IMG/VR virus record: IMGVR_UViG_3300024262_004767
Location: 1-26,483 of that record
Origin: a virus
Reading direction: 5' to 3' (one strand)
DNA length: 26,483 nt
Made by a program: the position numbers and the translations under genes. The notes under the pieces are model-generated. The model did not search any database. It saw nothing but the letters and a program-made list of their open reading frames with translations, and was not told the origin of the DNA. Each line of letters starts with the position of its first letter. The first letter of the stretch is position 1. Below are positions 15,309 through 22,711 of the stretch, piece after piece.

Positions 15309-15733
15309 ACCCAGAAAACAAATGTGCAGATTTAATTAATAATGAAGCAAAGATTCCAACAATTCAAGAAATGTTTAAGATGCAACTTGATTTACAGTGT
15401 AGTTTAGCTAAAAAAGGTAAAGCTGTTCATCCTCAATTTGCACCACAAGACGAATGCATTAAAGATATATCAATACAGTGGCGTAACCTTACTTTAGAAT
15501 TTGCTGAGTTATTAGAAAGAATACCTTTTAAAGAATGGAAAACCTATACAGAAGAAGATTGGAGTAAGGCTTTTTCAGAAGAAACTATTTTAGAGACAAA
15601 GTTTGAATATATTGATATGTTTCATTTCTTTATGAATATAGGTCTTCTTATTGGAATAGATGGTGAAGAATTTGCAAAGCTTTACTATCTTAAGAACAAA
15701 GAGAACTTTGCCAGACAAGAAAGAGGGTATTAA
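15296..15733 (+). CDS. dCTP pyrophosphatase / dUTPase (T4 gp56-like, all-alpha NTP-PPase)
   Basis: A 145-residue enzyme that would hydrolyse dCTP (and dUTP) to the monophosphate. In T4 this keeps plain cytosine out of DNA and supplies dCMP for hydroxymethylation and dUMP for thymidylate synthesis. The family metal sites are clear: 'EFAELLE' (Glu68, Glu71) and 'EYIDMFHFF' (Glu104, Asp107). The C-terminus 'KLYYLKNKENFARQERGY' is nearly the same as the ending I recall for T4 gp56 and also fits dimeric dUTPases. AAAGGAG at about 15281-15287 supports ATG 15296, which overlaps the sigma gene. The hydroxymethylase and glucosyltransferase downstream favour a dCTPase role; a pure dUTPase is the alternative. 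Confidence 0.8.
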   Translation: MSELNPENKCADLINNEAKIPTIQEMFKMQLDLQCSLAKKGKAVHPQFAPQDECIKDISIQWRNLTLEFAELLERIPFKEWKTYTEEDWSKAFSEETILETKFEYIDMFHFFMNIGLLIGIDGEEFAKLYYLKNKENFARQERGY

Positions 15734-15794
15734 ACTTTAGTTTTTCCATTACTTGTGGGTAATATAGATTGTGGAAAACATATAGGAGTTTAAT

Positions 15795-16157
15795 ATGACA
15801 ATTTTAGAATCAGAAAGTGGCAGTAGTACTATTGAAAGTAGCTTAAAAGAAAAATCAAGACTAACAAGGCGTATTAAGAAAATATCAAAGTTAGATTTTC
15901 TTGTTAATCTTTATCAAGGTAAGGCTGGAAAAGATGGAGATGAAATACCTAGTGTTCCTATTACAAATATTAAGGAACTAGCATTAAGATTAAAAGAAGC
16001 AGAAGATAAAGGTTATTTTAGAGTCCGCACAGACACTAAGACAGAAAGAAATGCAGATAAGTATGAGTCTGAAACAAAGTGGTATCTAACTCAAGCTGCT
16101 AAAAAGAATATTATTGATAGAGAATATAAAGAAAGAAAAAAACCAGTAGTTCAATAA
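15795..16157 (+). CDS. Hypothetical protein in the nucleotide-modification operon
   Basis: A 120-residue protein of no family I recognise. TAGGAG stands before ATG 15795 after a 61-base gap. The N-terminus is Ser/Glu-rich and likely disordered, followed by a strongly basic helix ('KSRLTRRIKKISK'), an alpha/beta middle and a basic tail (KERKKP). The high Lys/Arg content fits nucleic-acid binding, but no motif proves it. It lies between the dCTPase and the kinase. Confidence 0.6.
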   Translation: MTILESESGSSTIESSLKEKSRLTRRIKKISKLDFLVNLYQGKAGKDGDEIPSVPITNIKELALRLKEAEDKGYFRVRTDTKTERNADKYESETKWYLTQAAKKNIIDREYKERKKPVVQ

Positions 16158-16175
16158 TAAATATTTGAGGTCTAT

Positions 16176-16679
16176 ATGTTAATTATTATAGAAGGTCCTG
16201 ATAATACAGGTAAAACTACTTTAGCAAGACATTTGCAAGAAGTTTTTACTTTAGATTATATCCATTGTTCAAAGCCTAAGACAGATAATCCTTTTCAAGA
16301 GTACTTATCTATGTTTAGTGATTTAAATGTTCCAACTGTTATTGATAGAGCTCATCTTGGAGAGTACGTTTACTCTAAATTATGGAGAGACGGTTGCTCA
16401 ATTACAGATAAGCAATTTAAATTGTTAGATTTAGAAGCAATGAGTAGATTTGAATATACTATCATTATACATGCACAAGCGCCTAATGAAATTATACTTG
16501 AAAGATGTAAAAACAATAATGAGAAACTTTTAAAACCGGAGCAAATTAACCGTTGTTCTGAGCTGTTTCATGAAATTTTTCAAAAGACAGATATTCCTGC
16601 TATAAATTATTTGTCTCATATAGATACGCCTGAAAGCATTGTGGAGCTGCTATGTCAAATGGGATTAAATATTTCTTAG
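16176..16679 (+). CDS. P-loop nucleoside/nucleotide kinase (thymidylate-kinase-like)
   Basis: A 167-residue P-loop kinase. Residues 2-20 read 'LIIIEGPDNTGKTTLARHL', with Walker A GPDNTGKT, as in thymidylate kinases. 'VIDRAHLGEYVYSKLWRDG' (about 54-72) is the DRxxxGExVY element that binds the nucleotide in this group. An Arg-bearing lid region lies near 'LERCKNNNEKLL'. It is shorter than typical dTMP kinases (about 200 aa). The substrate cannot be read from sequence. Its place between a gp56-like dCTPase and the hydroxymethylase suggests it may phosphorylate hydroxymethyl-dCMP, as T4 gp1 does, but it is not similar to gp1 beyond the P-loop. GAGG precedes ATG 16176. Confidence 0.75.
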   Translation: MLIIIEGPDNTGKTTLARHLQEVFTLDYIHCSKPKTDNPFQEYLSMFSDLNVPTVIDRAHLGEYVYSKLWRDGCSITDKQFKLLDLEAMSRFEYTIIIHAQAPNEIILERCKNNNEKLLKPEQINRCSELFHEIFQKTDIPAINYLSHIDTPESIVELLCQMGLNIS

Positions 16680-16873
16680 TCTTTGTTGAAGGAATGAACA
16701 GTAAAGGTGAAATAGAAAAGTTTCCAGTGACATACTCTGGAAAGAGGATTATCTGGGAATACCTTATAGACACCGTTGAAGAAGATTTTAATTTATTAAA
16801 TGTTAAATTTAATGGTTATGAAGAAGTAAGTGAACAAAAATATAGAGAAATGAGTGTAGAATGCAAAAAATAG
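16652..16873 (+). CDS. Hypothetical small protein between kinase and glucosyltransferase
   Basis: A 73-residue protein of unknown function. The start at ATG 16652 lies inside the kinase gene (28-base overlap), with GGAG at 16643-16646 placed correctly, and its end overlaps the glucosyltransferase start. It appears to be a compact beta-rich fold with aromatic residues ('GIKYFLVFVEGMNSKGE', 'GKRIIWEYLIDTVEEDF'). There is no membrane segment. Both-side overlaps show it is part of the operon. Confidence 0.6.
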   Translation: MSNGIKYFLVFVEGMNSKGEIEKFPVTYSGKRIIWEYLIDTVEEDFNLLNVKFNGYEEVSEQKYREMSVECKK

Positions 16874-17973
16874 TAATTTTTAAAATGTGTTATAATGTCC
16901 ACTTCGGTTCTAAAAAAGAAACTGGAGTCATACTTTATGAGATTGATGAGCCTATTAAGGAATTAGTGTCTAAAGGTTATGAAGTAACAGTAGTTACTAT
17001 TGATAGGTATCACAAACACGCTTTTGATGGTGTTAAGTGTTTAGATTGGGAGCAATTAGACAGCGTTTGTAATTCGTTTGATTGTGCTATTATCTATAAT
17101 GGACCATTTAATTGTTATGGCGGTAAAATATCAGACCCAACAATATATTCTTATAGGTTTTTAAATCAATTTAAAGGTCCTATATTATTCTGTGTTACAG
17201 ACACAGCAATTCCTATTGGTGATGCTGCTAGTTGGGTAGAAGGAGCAAACAAAAAAGGAAACTACTTAGATATTAATCCATCAGATTTATATTTTGATCC
17301 AAAACAAATTCATTGCTTAACACAGACTCACAATATAGATAAATTTAGAACACATTGGAACCAAGAGACAAATAGTTTTGGATCCTATGAGTTATTTAAT
17401 TTTCATTATTACGCAATGAAGAAAGATAGATTATGTTTACAGATAAATAATGAATTAAAAAGAGACCTTATTTATTACGGTAATCAAAGGTCAGGAAAAA
17501 GAAATGATAAGTTTGTTGAATATTTCTGTGGACATAAAAACATTACTGTAGATATTTATGGAAAGTGGGTTCCCAAAAATTTAAAATCTTTTGAAGATGA
17601 GTTACCAAACTTTTTAGGACCTATTGATACAAGGGACCTTAATTCTGAGATCAATCAATCTTTAGCTACAGTATATATATCAGATAAGTTTAATGAAGAT
17701 TGTATTTTTACCACCAGATTATATGAGGCTGTTTTTAATAGAACTATAATGTTCATGGATATAGATAATGATCCGCAAAAAACTAAGTTTCCAGATTTCT
17801 TTTATGTATCTAGTAAAAAAGAATTGAGTGATAAAATTAATCTTTTAAAGTCTAATGCTCAAGTTAGAGTAGAATTACTTAATAAACAGTTTAGTTGTTT
17901 AAAAGAAGATATGAAAGAGATGTTAGCATTTCCACAAAGGTGGGATGAAATTATAAAGAAGAGGTTGGAATAG
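16861..17973 (+). CDS. DNA beta-glucosyltransferase (T4 beta-GT-like)
   Basis: A 370-residue GT-B glycosyltransferase that would move glucose from UDP-glucose to 5-hydroxymethylcytosine in finished DNA. Similarity to T4 beta-GT (351 aa) runs along the length. The functional residues appear to be kept: Glu20 (T4 Glu22), Asp114 in 'FCVTDTAIPIG' (T4 catalytic Asp100), Arg210 and Arg214 in 'QRSGKR' (T4 Arg191/Arg195 in 'FRSGQR'), and Arg286 and Glu289 in 'TTRLYEA' (T4 Arg269/Glu272 in 'TLRVWE'). 'NGPFNCYGGK' matches T4 'NSSINFFGGK'. The start overlaps the preceding gene by 13 bases; the stop shares one base with the GTG of the hydroxymethylase. A different sugar donor or acceptor base is possible. 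Family call is firm. Confidence 0.85.
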   Translation: MQKIVIFKMCYNVHFGSKKETGVILYEIDEPIKELVSKGYEVTVVTIDRYHKHAFDGVKCLDWEQLDSVCNSFDCAIIYNGPFNCYGGKISDPTIYSYRFLNQFKGPILFCVTDTAIPIGDAASWVEGANKKGNYLDINPSDLYFDPKQIHCLTQTHNIDKFRTHWNQETNSFGSYELFNFHYYAMKKDRLCLQINNELKRDLIYYGNQRSGKRNDKFVEYFCGHKNITVDIYGKWVPKNLKSFEDELPNFLGPIDTRDLNSEINQSLATVYISDKFNEDCIFTTRLYEAVFNRTIMFMDIDNDPQKTKFPDFFYVSSKKELSDKINLLKSNAQVRVELLNKQFSCLKEDMKEMLAFPQRWDEIIKKRLE

Positions 17974-18920
17974 TGGCGCACATATTTGAAGATAAGAAAA
18001 ACAACGCTTATCCATATGTTTTTTTAAATGCGTTAGATAAGTTAATGCTTGATGGAAGAGAAGCCTCTCCAAGAGGAATGCTAACTAAAGAATTAGATCA
18101 TTGTGTTTTTAAAATAGACCCAAGAAAGTCTCTTTTTGTAAGCCCAAAAAGAAACTTAAACTTTTGGTTCTTACTTGCAGAAAATTTATGGTATTGGTCA
18201 GGTAGAAACGCAACAGGAATTCCTTCTACCTATGTAAAAAATTATAAACAGTTTTCTGATGAAAACTTACACCAAGGAGCCTATTCTCCTCAAATACTAG
18301 AACAAATAAGGTTTGTTATTAACACTCTTAAAGAAGATAAGGATACTAGGCAAGCTGTTATGTCTTTATGGAGGCCGAATCCTAATAAATCTAAAGATAC
18401 TCCATGTACTCTTACTTTTGATTTTAAAATTAGAGACGGCAAGTTAAACCTTCATGCAACAATGAGAAGCAATGATATAATTTTTGGAAATAATTATGAT
18501 ATTCCTTCCTTTTCATTATTACAAATTGCAGTTGCTGGAATACTAGGAATAGAAACTGGTAATCTTTTTCTTACAGCTCATTCCCTCCATATTTATGAAA
18601 GACATTTTAAGCTTGCAGAGGAACTTTTAGAAGAATCATATCATTACTTAAAATATCCAGAAGAACTAATTATTCCTCAATGTAATGTTGGTTCTTTAAG
18701 TAAACATATAGAAAATATTGAGATGCTTTTGAGTGCTCATTATACTATGACTTGGGATTCAAGAGCCTTTTATCATACTTTTGAAGATTTTTATCAACAG
18801 TATTATTTAATGATGAGATTATTTGCTGAAGATAAAAATGATCCAGAGACTATTGAAGAACTTAAGAAGATAAACTCTCCATTTGGATATACTCATGATT
18901 ATCTATCAGGCAAGAAATAA
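17973..18920 (+). CDS. Deoxycytidylate (dCMP) hydroxymethylase, thymidylate-synthase fold
   Basis: A 315-residue enzyme of the thymidylate synthase superfamily that would turn dCMP into 5-hydroxymethyl-dCMP with methylene-tetrahydrofolate. The catalytic Cys145 lies in 'DTPCTLTF'. 'MRSNDIIFGNNYDIP' has Asp176 where thymidylate synthases have the uracil-reading Asn; Asp there is the mark of dCMP-specific enzymes such as T4 gp42 ('MRSNDVVFGFRNDYA'). 'CT' after the nucleophile (not 'CH') and 'SLHIYERHF' also match gp42. It is longer than gp42 (246 aa) and keeps a synthase-like N-terminal region with 'DTRQAVMSLW'. GTG 17973 follows GAGG at 17961-17964. Substrate: dCMP is well supported; dUMP is less likely. 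Confidence 0.82.
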   Translation: MAHIFEDKKNNAYPYVFLNALDKLMLDGREASPRGMLTKELDHCVFKIDPRKSLFVSPKRNLNFWFLLAENLWYWSGRNATGIPSTYVKNYKQFSDENLHQGAYSPQILEQIRFVINTLKEDKDTRQAVMSLWRPNPNKSKDTPCTLTFDFKIRDGKLNLHATMRSNDIIFGNNYDIPSFSLLQIAVAGILGIETGNLFLTAHSLHIYERHFKLAEELLEESYHYLKYPEELIIPQCNVGSLSKHIENIEMLLSAHYTMTWDSRAFYHTFEDFYQQYYLMMRLFAEDKNDPETIEELKKINSPFGYTHDYLSGKK

Positions 18921-18981
18921 AGATAATAATAAAAATATCTAAAACCTTAAGAGAAAAGAAACTTCATAAGTATTATCTATA

Positions 18982-21900
18982 ATGAATGTATCAATAAAAA
19001 ATAAATCTCACTATTCTTGTGGCCTTGCTGTTGGAACATCTAAGCAATATTTAGAAGCCGCAAAAGAAAAAAACATAACTCATTTTGCTATTACAGATTT
19101 TTGTACTCTTGGTGGAGCTTTAGATTTTTATAATCAAAAGAAAAAGACTGATATAAAGATAGCAATTGGAGTTGAATTTAAAATAGATTATGGTGGAGCT
19201 CTAGATTCTTTCCCCATATCTTTAATTTGCAAGAATCAAGAAGGCTATATAAACCTCTGTAAGCTTGTTACTCTAGCAAATAAGAACAATAAGATTTTAA
19301 ATATTCACGATATTTACGAACACTATGAAGGATTAGTTTGTATATCTCAAGACATTCAACACAAAGAATCATTATCTAAAATATTTAATGATAACTTATA
19401 TTTTGAAATAATCCCTTATGAAGATAGAAGAAAACATAACTTAGATATCATTTCACAAGTTGATCACACAAAAGTTGTGTTATCAAGTGATGCCCATATG
19501 CCTAACGTAGAAGATAAAGTTCTTCAAGATATTATGATTCAAAACTCTACTTTTGGATCTAAAGATAATACTTTCCCTTTTGCTAAATATATGATGGGAA
19601 CTAAAGAATTACTAACGACCGCAATTAGTAACCTTCCGTCTGAGTTTCAACAGTATTTAATAAGCGGCATAAAGAATGCTAAAAATATTATAGAAGAATG
19701 TTCTCAACTAGAACTAAATTTTAAAGATCAAATTGTTAATTATCCACATTTACTCCATAGATTAAATAAAGACAATTGTGATAAAGAAACCTTACTTAGG
19801 AGAATTATTAAGGAAAACAATAGGTGGGATCAAGAAAATAAAGAATATAAAGAAAGGTTAGAGTATGAAATTGATTCAATCACTAATAATTCTAGAGTTA
19901 ACCTTATTGATTACTTTCTGGTTCTTGAAGACTTATGTGAATACTGCTCAGCAAACGATATACCTGTTGGTCCTGGTCGTGGTTCAGGTCCTGCTTCCCT
20001 TGTCCTTTATGGACTCAAAGTAACACATTTAGATCCTATTAGACACGGATTACTATTTGAGAGATTTATATCTAAAGGACGTATTGAAGCCGGCACTCTT
20101 CCAGACGTAGATTTAGACTTTGCTAATCAAGATGTGGTTAGAGAATATTTAATTAATTTATATGGAGAAGATAGAGTAAAGCCTATAGGTACTTATCAAA
20201 CACTTGCTACAAGAGGAGCAATTAAAGACGCTTTTAGAACTTTATATCCAGATGTAGATTTTGTTCAGTCTAATAGAATTACTTTCTTAGTTGATAATGA
20301 CTTAAGGCAAGAAGGAGATACTGAAAGTGATTTTTTCCAAAGGCAACTCACAGACAATGAACCTTTCCAAATTGCAATGGAAGATTATCCAAGAGTTAGT
20401 GAAGCAGTATCCAGTCTCGTTGGTTATAACCGCCAACCTGGTGTTCACCCATGCGGATTGGCCATTACACAAGATCCCATCGATGAATTCGTTCCTACTC
20501 GCTTTACTAAAGACAACCAAGTGCTTGAATACCAAGCAGATTACTGTGAGCAATCAGGAATTATTAAGTACGACATACTTGGACTCAAAACCCTTAAGTT
20601 TTTTCAAAAATGTTTAAAGCTTATTTCTGAGAAATTTAAAGATGAAGACCTTAAGGGTCTTGATTATCCTAAAACTATATATGATATTCTATTAGACGAT
20701 ATAATGACGTATGAGGCTTTTGAAAGAGGAGATACTGAGTCTGTATTTCAATTTAACTCTAACGTAGCTAAAGCTATTTTAACTAAAATTAAAGTAAATT
20801 CATTAGACGACTTATCTATGGTAACATCTGTTGGTCGTCCAGGTCCTATGAAAAACGGTCAACATTTTAATTTTATGAAAAGAAAGAACAAAGAAGTTCC
20901 TTCTACTCCTCCTCATCCTGCATTAGAAGAACTTTTGAAAGATACTTTTGGTATTATGATATACCAAGAGTCTGTTATGAAATGTGCTCAACTAATGGGT
21001 GGATATAGCCTTGCAGAAACAGATAATATTCGTAAAGCTATGGGTAAAAAGAAAATAGAAATCTTACTTCCTTATAAAGAAGGTTTTATAAAACACTGTC
21101 AAGAAAAATATCCAGACACAAAACAAATGATGCCTAAGAAAAAAGATGAACAAGAGGCTGTTTCTAAGGCTGAATATATTTGGCACCTAATGGAAACGTT
21201 CTCTGGGTATGGTTTCAATAAGTCTCACTCAATGTGTTATGCTTTAATAGGATATTATTGTCAATACTTAAAGGTTCATTATCCATTAGAATGGTGGAGT
21301 GCCTGTCTTGAACATGCTGGAGGACCAGAACATACTAAAGCTTTTTATGCTGCCTTTAAGAACAGAATATTGTTACCTTCAATTAATATGTCTACAGATA
21401 AGTATCAAATTGAATATGAAAAAAAATATACACAAGATGAGAATGGAGACGAAGTAGAAGGTTTTATTATAATGCCTTTTGATTCTGTAAAAAACGTAGG
21501 CGAAAAAGCTTCTCATGCAATTCAAGAGTCTGCTCCATACTCTTCGTTTGAAGATTTCTTTAAAAGAGTAAACAAAAGAGCTTGTAATAAGAGAGTTGTT
21601 TGTAATCTTATTTTTGCTGGAGCTTTTGATTCATTTGAAACCGATAAAGAAAAGCTTTTGTCTGAGTATTATATTCTTAGAAAAGAAAAGAAGATTCCTA
21701 AGGAGCATCAAAATATAACAAGAGATTTTGAATTAGACATGAAACATCAAGTAATGGATTTTTTAACATTAGATTATATAGAAATGTATCCACATTTATT
21801 TGGACATTGTTTATATCCATCACAAATTAAAGACGTAGCCCAAGGTGACCCAGTTGTAATTGTAGGTAAAATTATAAAAATTTCAAAAAGAAAAAAACAT

Positions 21901-22122
21901 GATGGTGATCCATATTTAGTAATACAAATATCAAACTGTGATGAAAACTATGATGTTGTTGCTTGGACAGAAGAAGTTAAGTTTTATAAAGACTCTCTTC
22001 AAGAAAAAGAAGTTGTTAGAATTGATGGTATAGTTAATCATAAATTTAAAGCTAATCAAATAAGTATAAATAAAGTACACCTATTAAAAGAGTGTATCAA
22101 GTTTGGAGGAATAAACATATGA
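18982..22122 (+). CDS. dnaE: DNA polymerase III alpha subunit-like (C-family, DnaE type)
   Basis: A 1046-residue replicative polymerase, slightly shorter than bacterial DnaE (about 1160). Order: N-terminal PHP domain (1-200), palm with 'VGPGRGSGPASLV' (about 329-341), catalytic 'LPDVDLDF' (about 372-379) and the third Asp in 'IKYDILGLKTL' (about 531), fingers ('SVGRPGPMKNG'), a helix-hairpin-helix near 835-865, and a C-terminal OB fold (about 950-1035, 'VVIVGKIIKISKRKK'). The PHP metal site looks dead: the HxH of motif 1 is K-N-K and 'ITDF' replaces ITDH, so proofreading must come from elsewhere. ATG 18982 has no obvious SD; the sequence before it is TATCTATA. It follows the hydroxymethylase after 61 bases, so it would copy DNA with modified cytosine. 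Confidence 0.9.
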   Translation: MNVSIKNKSHYSCGLAVGTSKQYLEAAKEKNITHFAITDFCTLGGALDFYNQKKKTDIKIAIGVEFKIDYGGALDSFPISLICKNQEGYINLCKLVTLANKNNKILNIHDIYEHYEGLVCISQDIQHKESLSKIFNDNLYFEIIPYEDRRKHNLDIISQVDHTKVVLSSDAHMPNVEDKVLQDIMIQNSTFGSKDNTFPFAKYMMGTKELLTTAISNLPSEFQQYLISGIKNAKNIIEECSQLELNFKDQIVNYPHLLHRLNKDNCDKETLLRRIIKENNRWDQENKEYKERLEYEIDSITNNSRVNLIDYFLVLEDLCEYCSANDIPVGPGRGSGPASLVLYGLKVTHLDPIRHGLLFERFISKGRIEAGTLPDVDLDFANQDVVREYLINLYGEDRVKPIGTYQTLATRGAIKDAFRTLYPDVDFVQSNRITFLVDNDLRQEGDTESDFFQRQLTDNEPFQIAMEDYPRVSEAVSSLVGYNRQPGVHPCGLAITQDPIDEFVPTRFTKDNQVLEYQADYCEQSGIIKYDILGLKTLKFFQKCLKLISEKFKDEDLKGLDYPKTIYDILLDDIMTYEAFERGDTESVFQFNSNVAKAILTKIKVNSLDDLSMVTSVGRPGPMKNGQHFNFMKRKNKEVPSTPPHPALEELLKDTFGIMIYQESVMKCAQLMGGYSLAETDNIRKAMGKKKIEILLPYKEGFIKHCQEKYPDTKQMMPKKKDEQEAVSKAEYIWHLMETFSGYGFNKSHSMCYALIGYYCQYLKVHYPLEWWSACLEHAGGPEHTKAFYAAFKNRILLPSINMSTDKYQIEYEKKYTQDENGDEVEGFIIMPFDSVKNVGEKASHAIQESAPYSSFEDFFKRVNKRACNKRVVCNLIFAGAFDSFETDKEKLLSEYYILRKEKKIPKEHQNITRDFELDMKHQVMDFLTLDYIEMYPHLFGHCLYPSQIKDVAQGDPVVIVGKIIKISKRKKHDGDPYLVIQISNCDENYDVVAWTEEVKFYKDSLQEKEVVRIDGIVNHKFKANQISINKVHLLKECIKFGGINI

Positions 22123-22655
22123 AAGAGCAAGAAGAGTTTAAAGTTGAATTAGAAAGTCTTGGTATTCAGCTTGTTAATTTGGAAGATATTGAAGGATGTT
22201 TTGGGTTAGGAATAGAAGTTGATCTTGATACTGATGTAGATTATTCTCACTTAGTTAAAGAAAAACTTGTAATGAAAAAACTAACTAAAAGAAAAGATTT
22301 TTTCTATATTATGCTTAAAAGTTATGATACAGAAAAGAAGAGATTAACCTTAATGGTTGCTTCTCCAATTGATAAAAACGTTTTTGATTTTTTTGAGAAA
22401 ACAAACGATGTAATTATTGGAACTAACTTTCCAGACCTATGTTGGTACTACGCTGAAGGAACCACAGAGTTAACTAAAGAAGAGGTTGAAACTAAATTTA
22501 GAGAAGATGCTTTAATGGGCGATTTAAATTGGTTTTTACCAACAAGAATAATAGATAACTTTATTGAGATTATGCATACATTAAATCAATCTTTTTTGCA
22601 AGGACTAATGCAAGATACTATTTGCTATGGTCCCTATTTAATGTCAGATAAATAA
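22119..22655 (+). CDS. Hypothetical protein downstream of DnaE
   Basis: A 178-residue protein of no recognised family. ATG 22119 overlaps the polymerase stop (ATGA) and is preceded by GGAGG at 22105-22109, so it is preferred to an in-frame GTG at 22092. It is rich in Glu, Asp, Lys and aromatic residues, without Cys clusters or membrane spans. The C-terminal half is helical ('RIIDNFIEIMHTLNQSF'). The tight coupling to the polymerase suggests a replication accessory protein, but no motif supports a given role. Confidence 0.6.
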   Translation: MKEQEEFKVELESLGIQLVNLEDIEGCFGLGIEVDLDTDVDYSHLVKEKLVMKKLTKRKDFFYIMLKSYDTEKKRLTLMVASPIDKNVFDFFEKTNDVIIGTNFPDLCWYYAEGTTELTKEEVETKFREDALMGDLNWFLPTRIIDNFIEIMHTLNQSFLQGLMQDTICYGPYLMSDK

Positions 22656-22670
22656 TAAAAACAGAGTATT

Positions 22671-22684
22671 ATACTTTATAGTAT
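22671..22684 (+). promoter_or_regulatory. Small hairpin ahead of the ssDNA-binding protein gene
   Basis: ATACT (22671-22675) and AGTAT (22680-22684) flank a TTAT loop in the short leader of the gp32-like gene. T4 gene 32 is translationally autoregulated through leader structure, so this could be an operator or part of a promoter, but a 5-bp A/T stem can arise by chance. Confidence 0.25.
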
Positions 22685-22711
22685 GAATTAACTTTTATGA
22701 AGGAGACTAAA

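Noticed and set aside
17973-18920. Ordinary thymidylate synthase
   Set aside because: The uracil-reading Asn is Asp, and the flanking MRSND, CT and SLHIY elements match dCMP hydroxymethylase.
20302-20617. ORFs in other frames inside the DnaE gene
   Set aside because: They overlap the conserved polymerase core and lack start signals; they are chance open frames.
22092-22118. Upstream GTG start for the gene after DnaE
   Set aside because: It would place the strong GGAGG inside the coding sequence; ATG 22119 fits that site and the ATGA overlap.
22697-22711. Upstream ATG for the ssDNA-binding protein
   Set aside because: AAGGAG at 22700-22705 would lie inside the ORF; it is placed correctly for ATG 22712.
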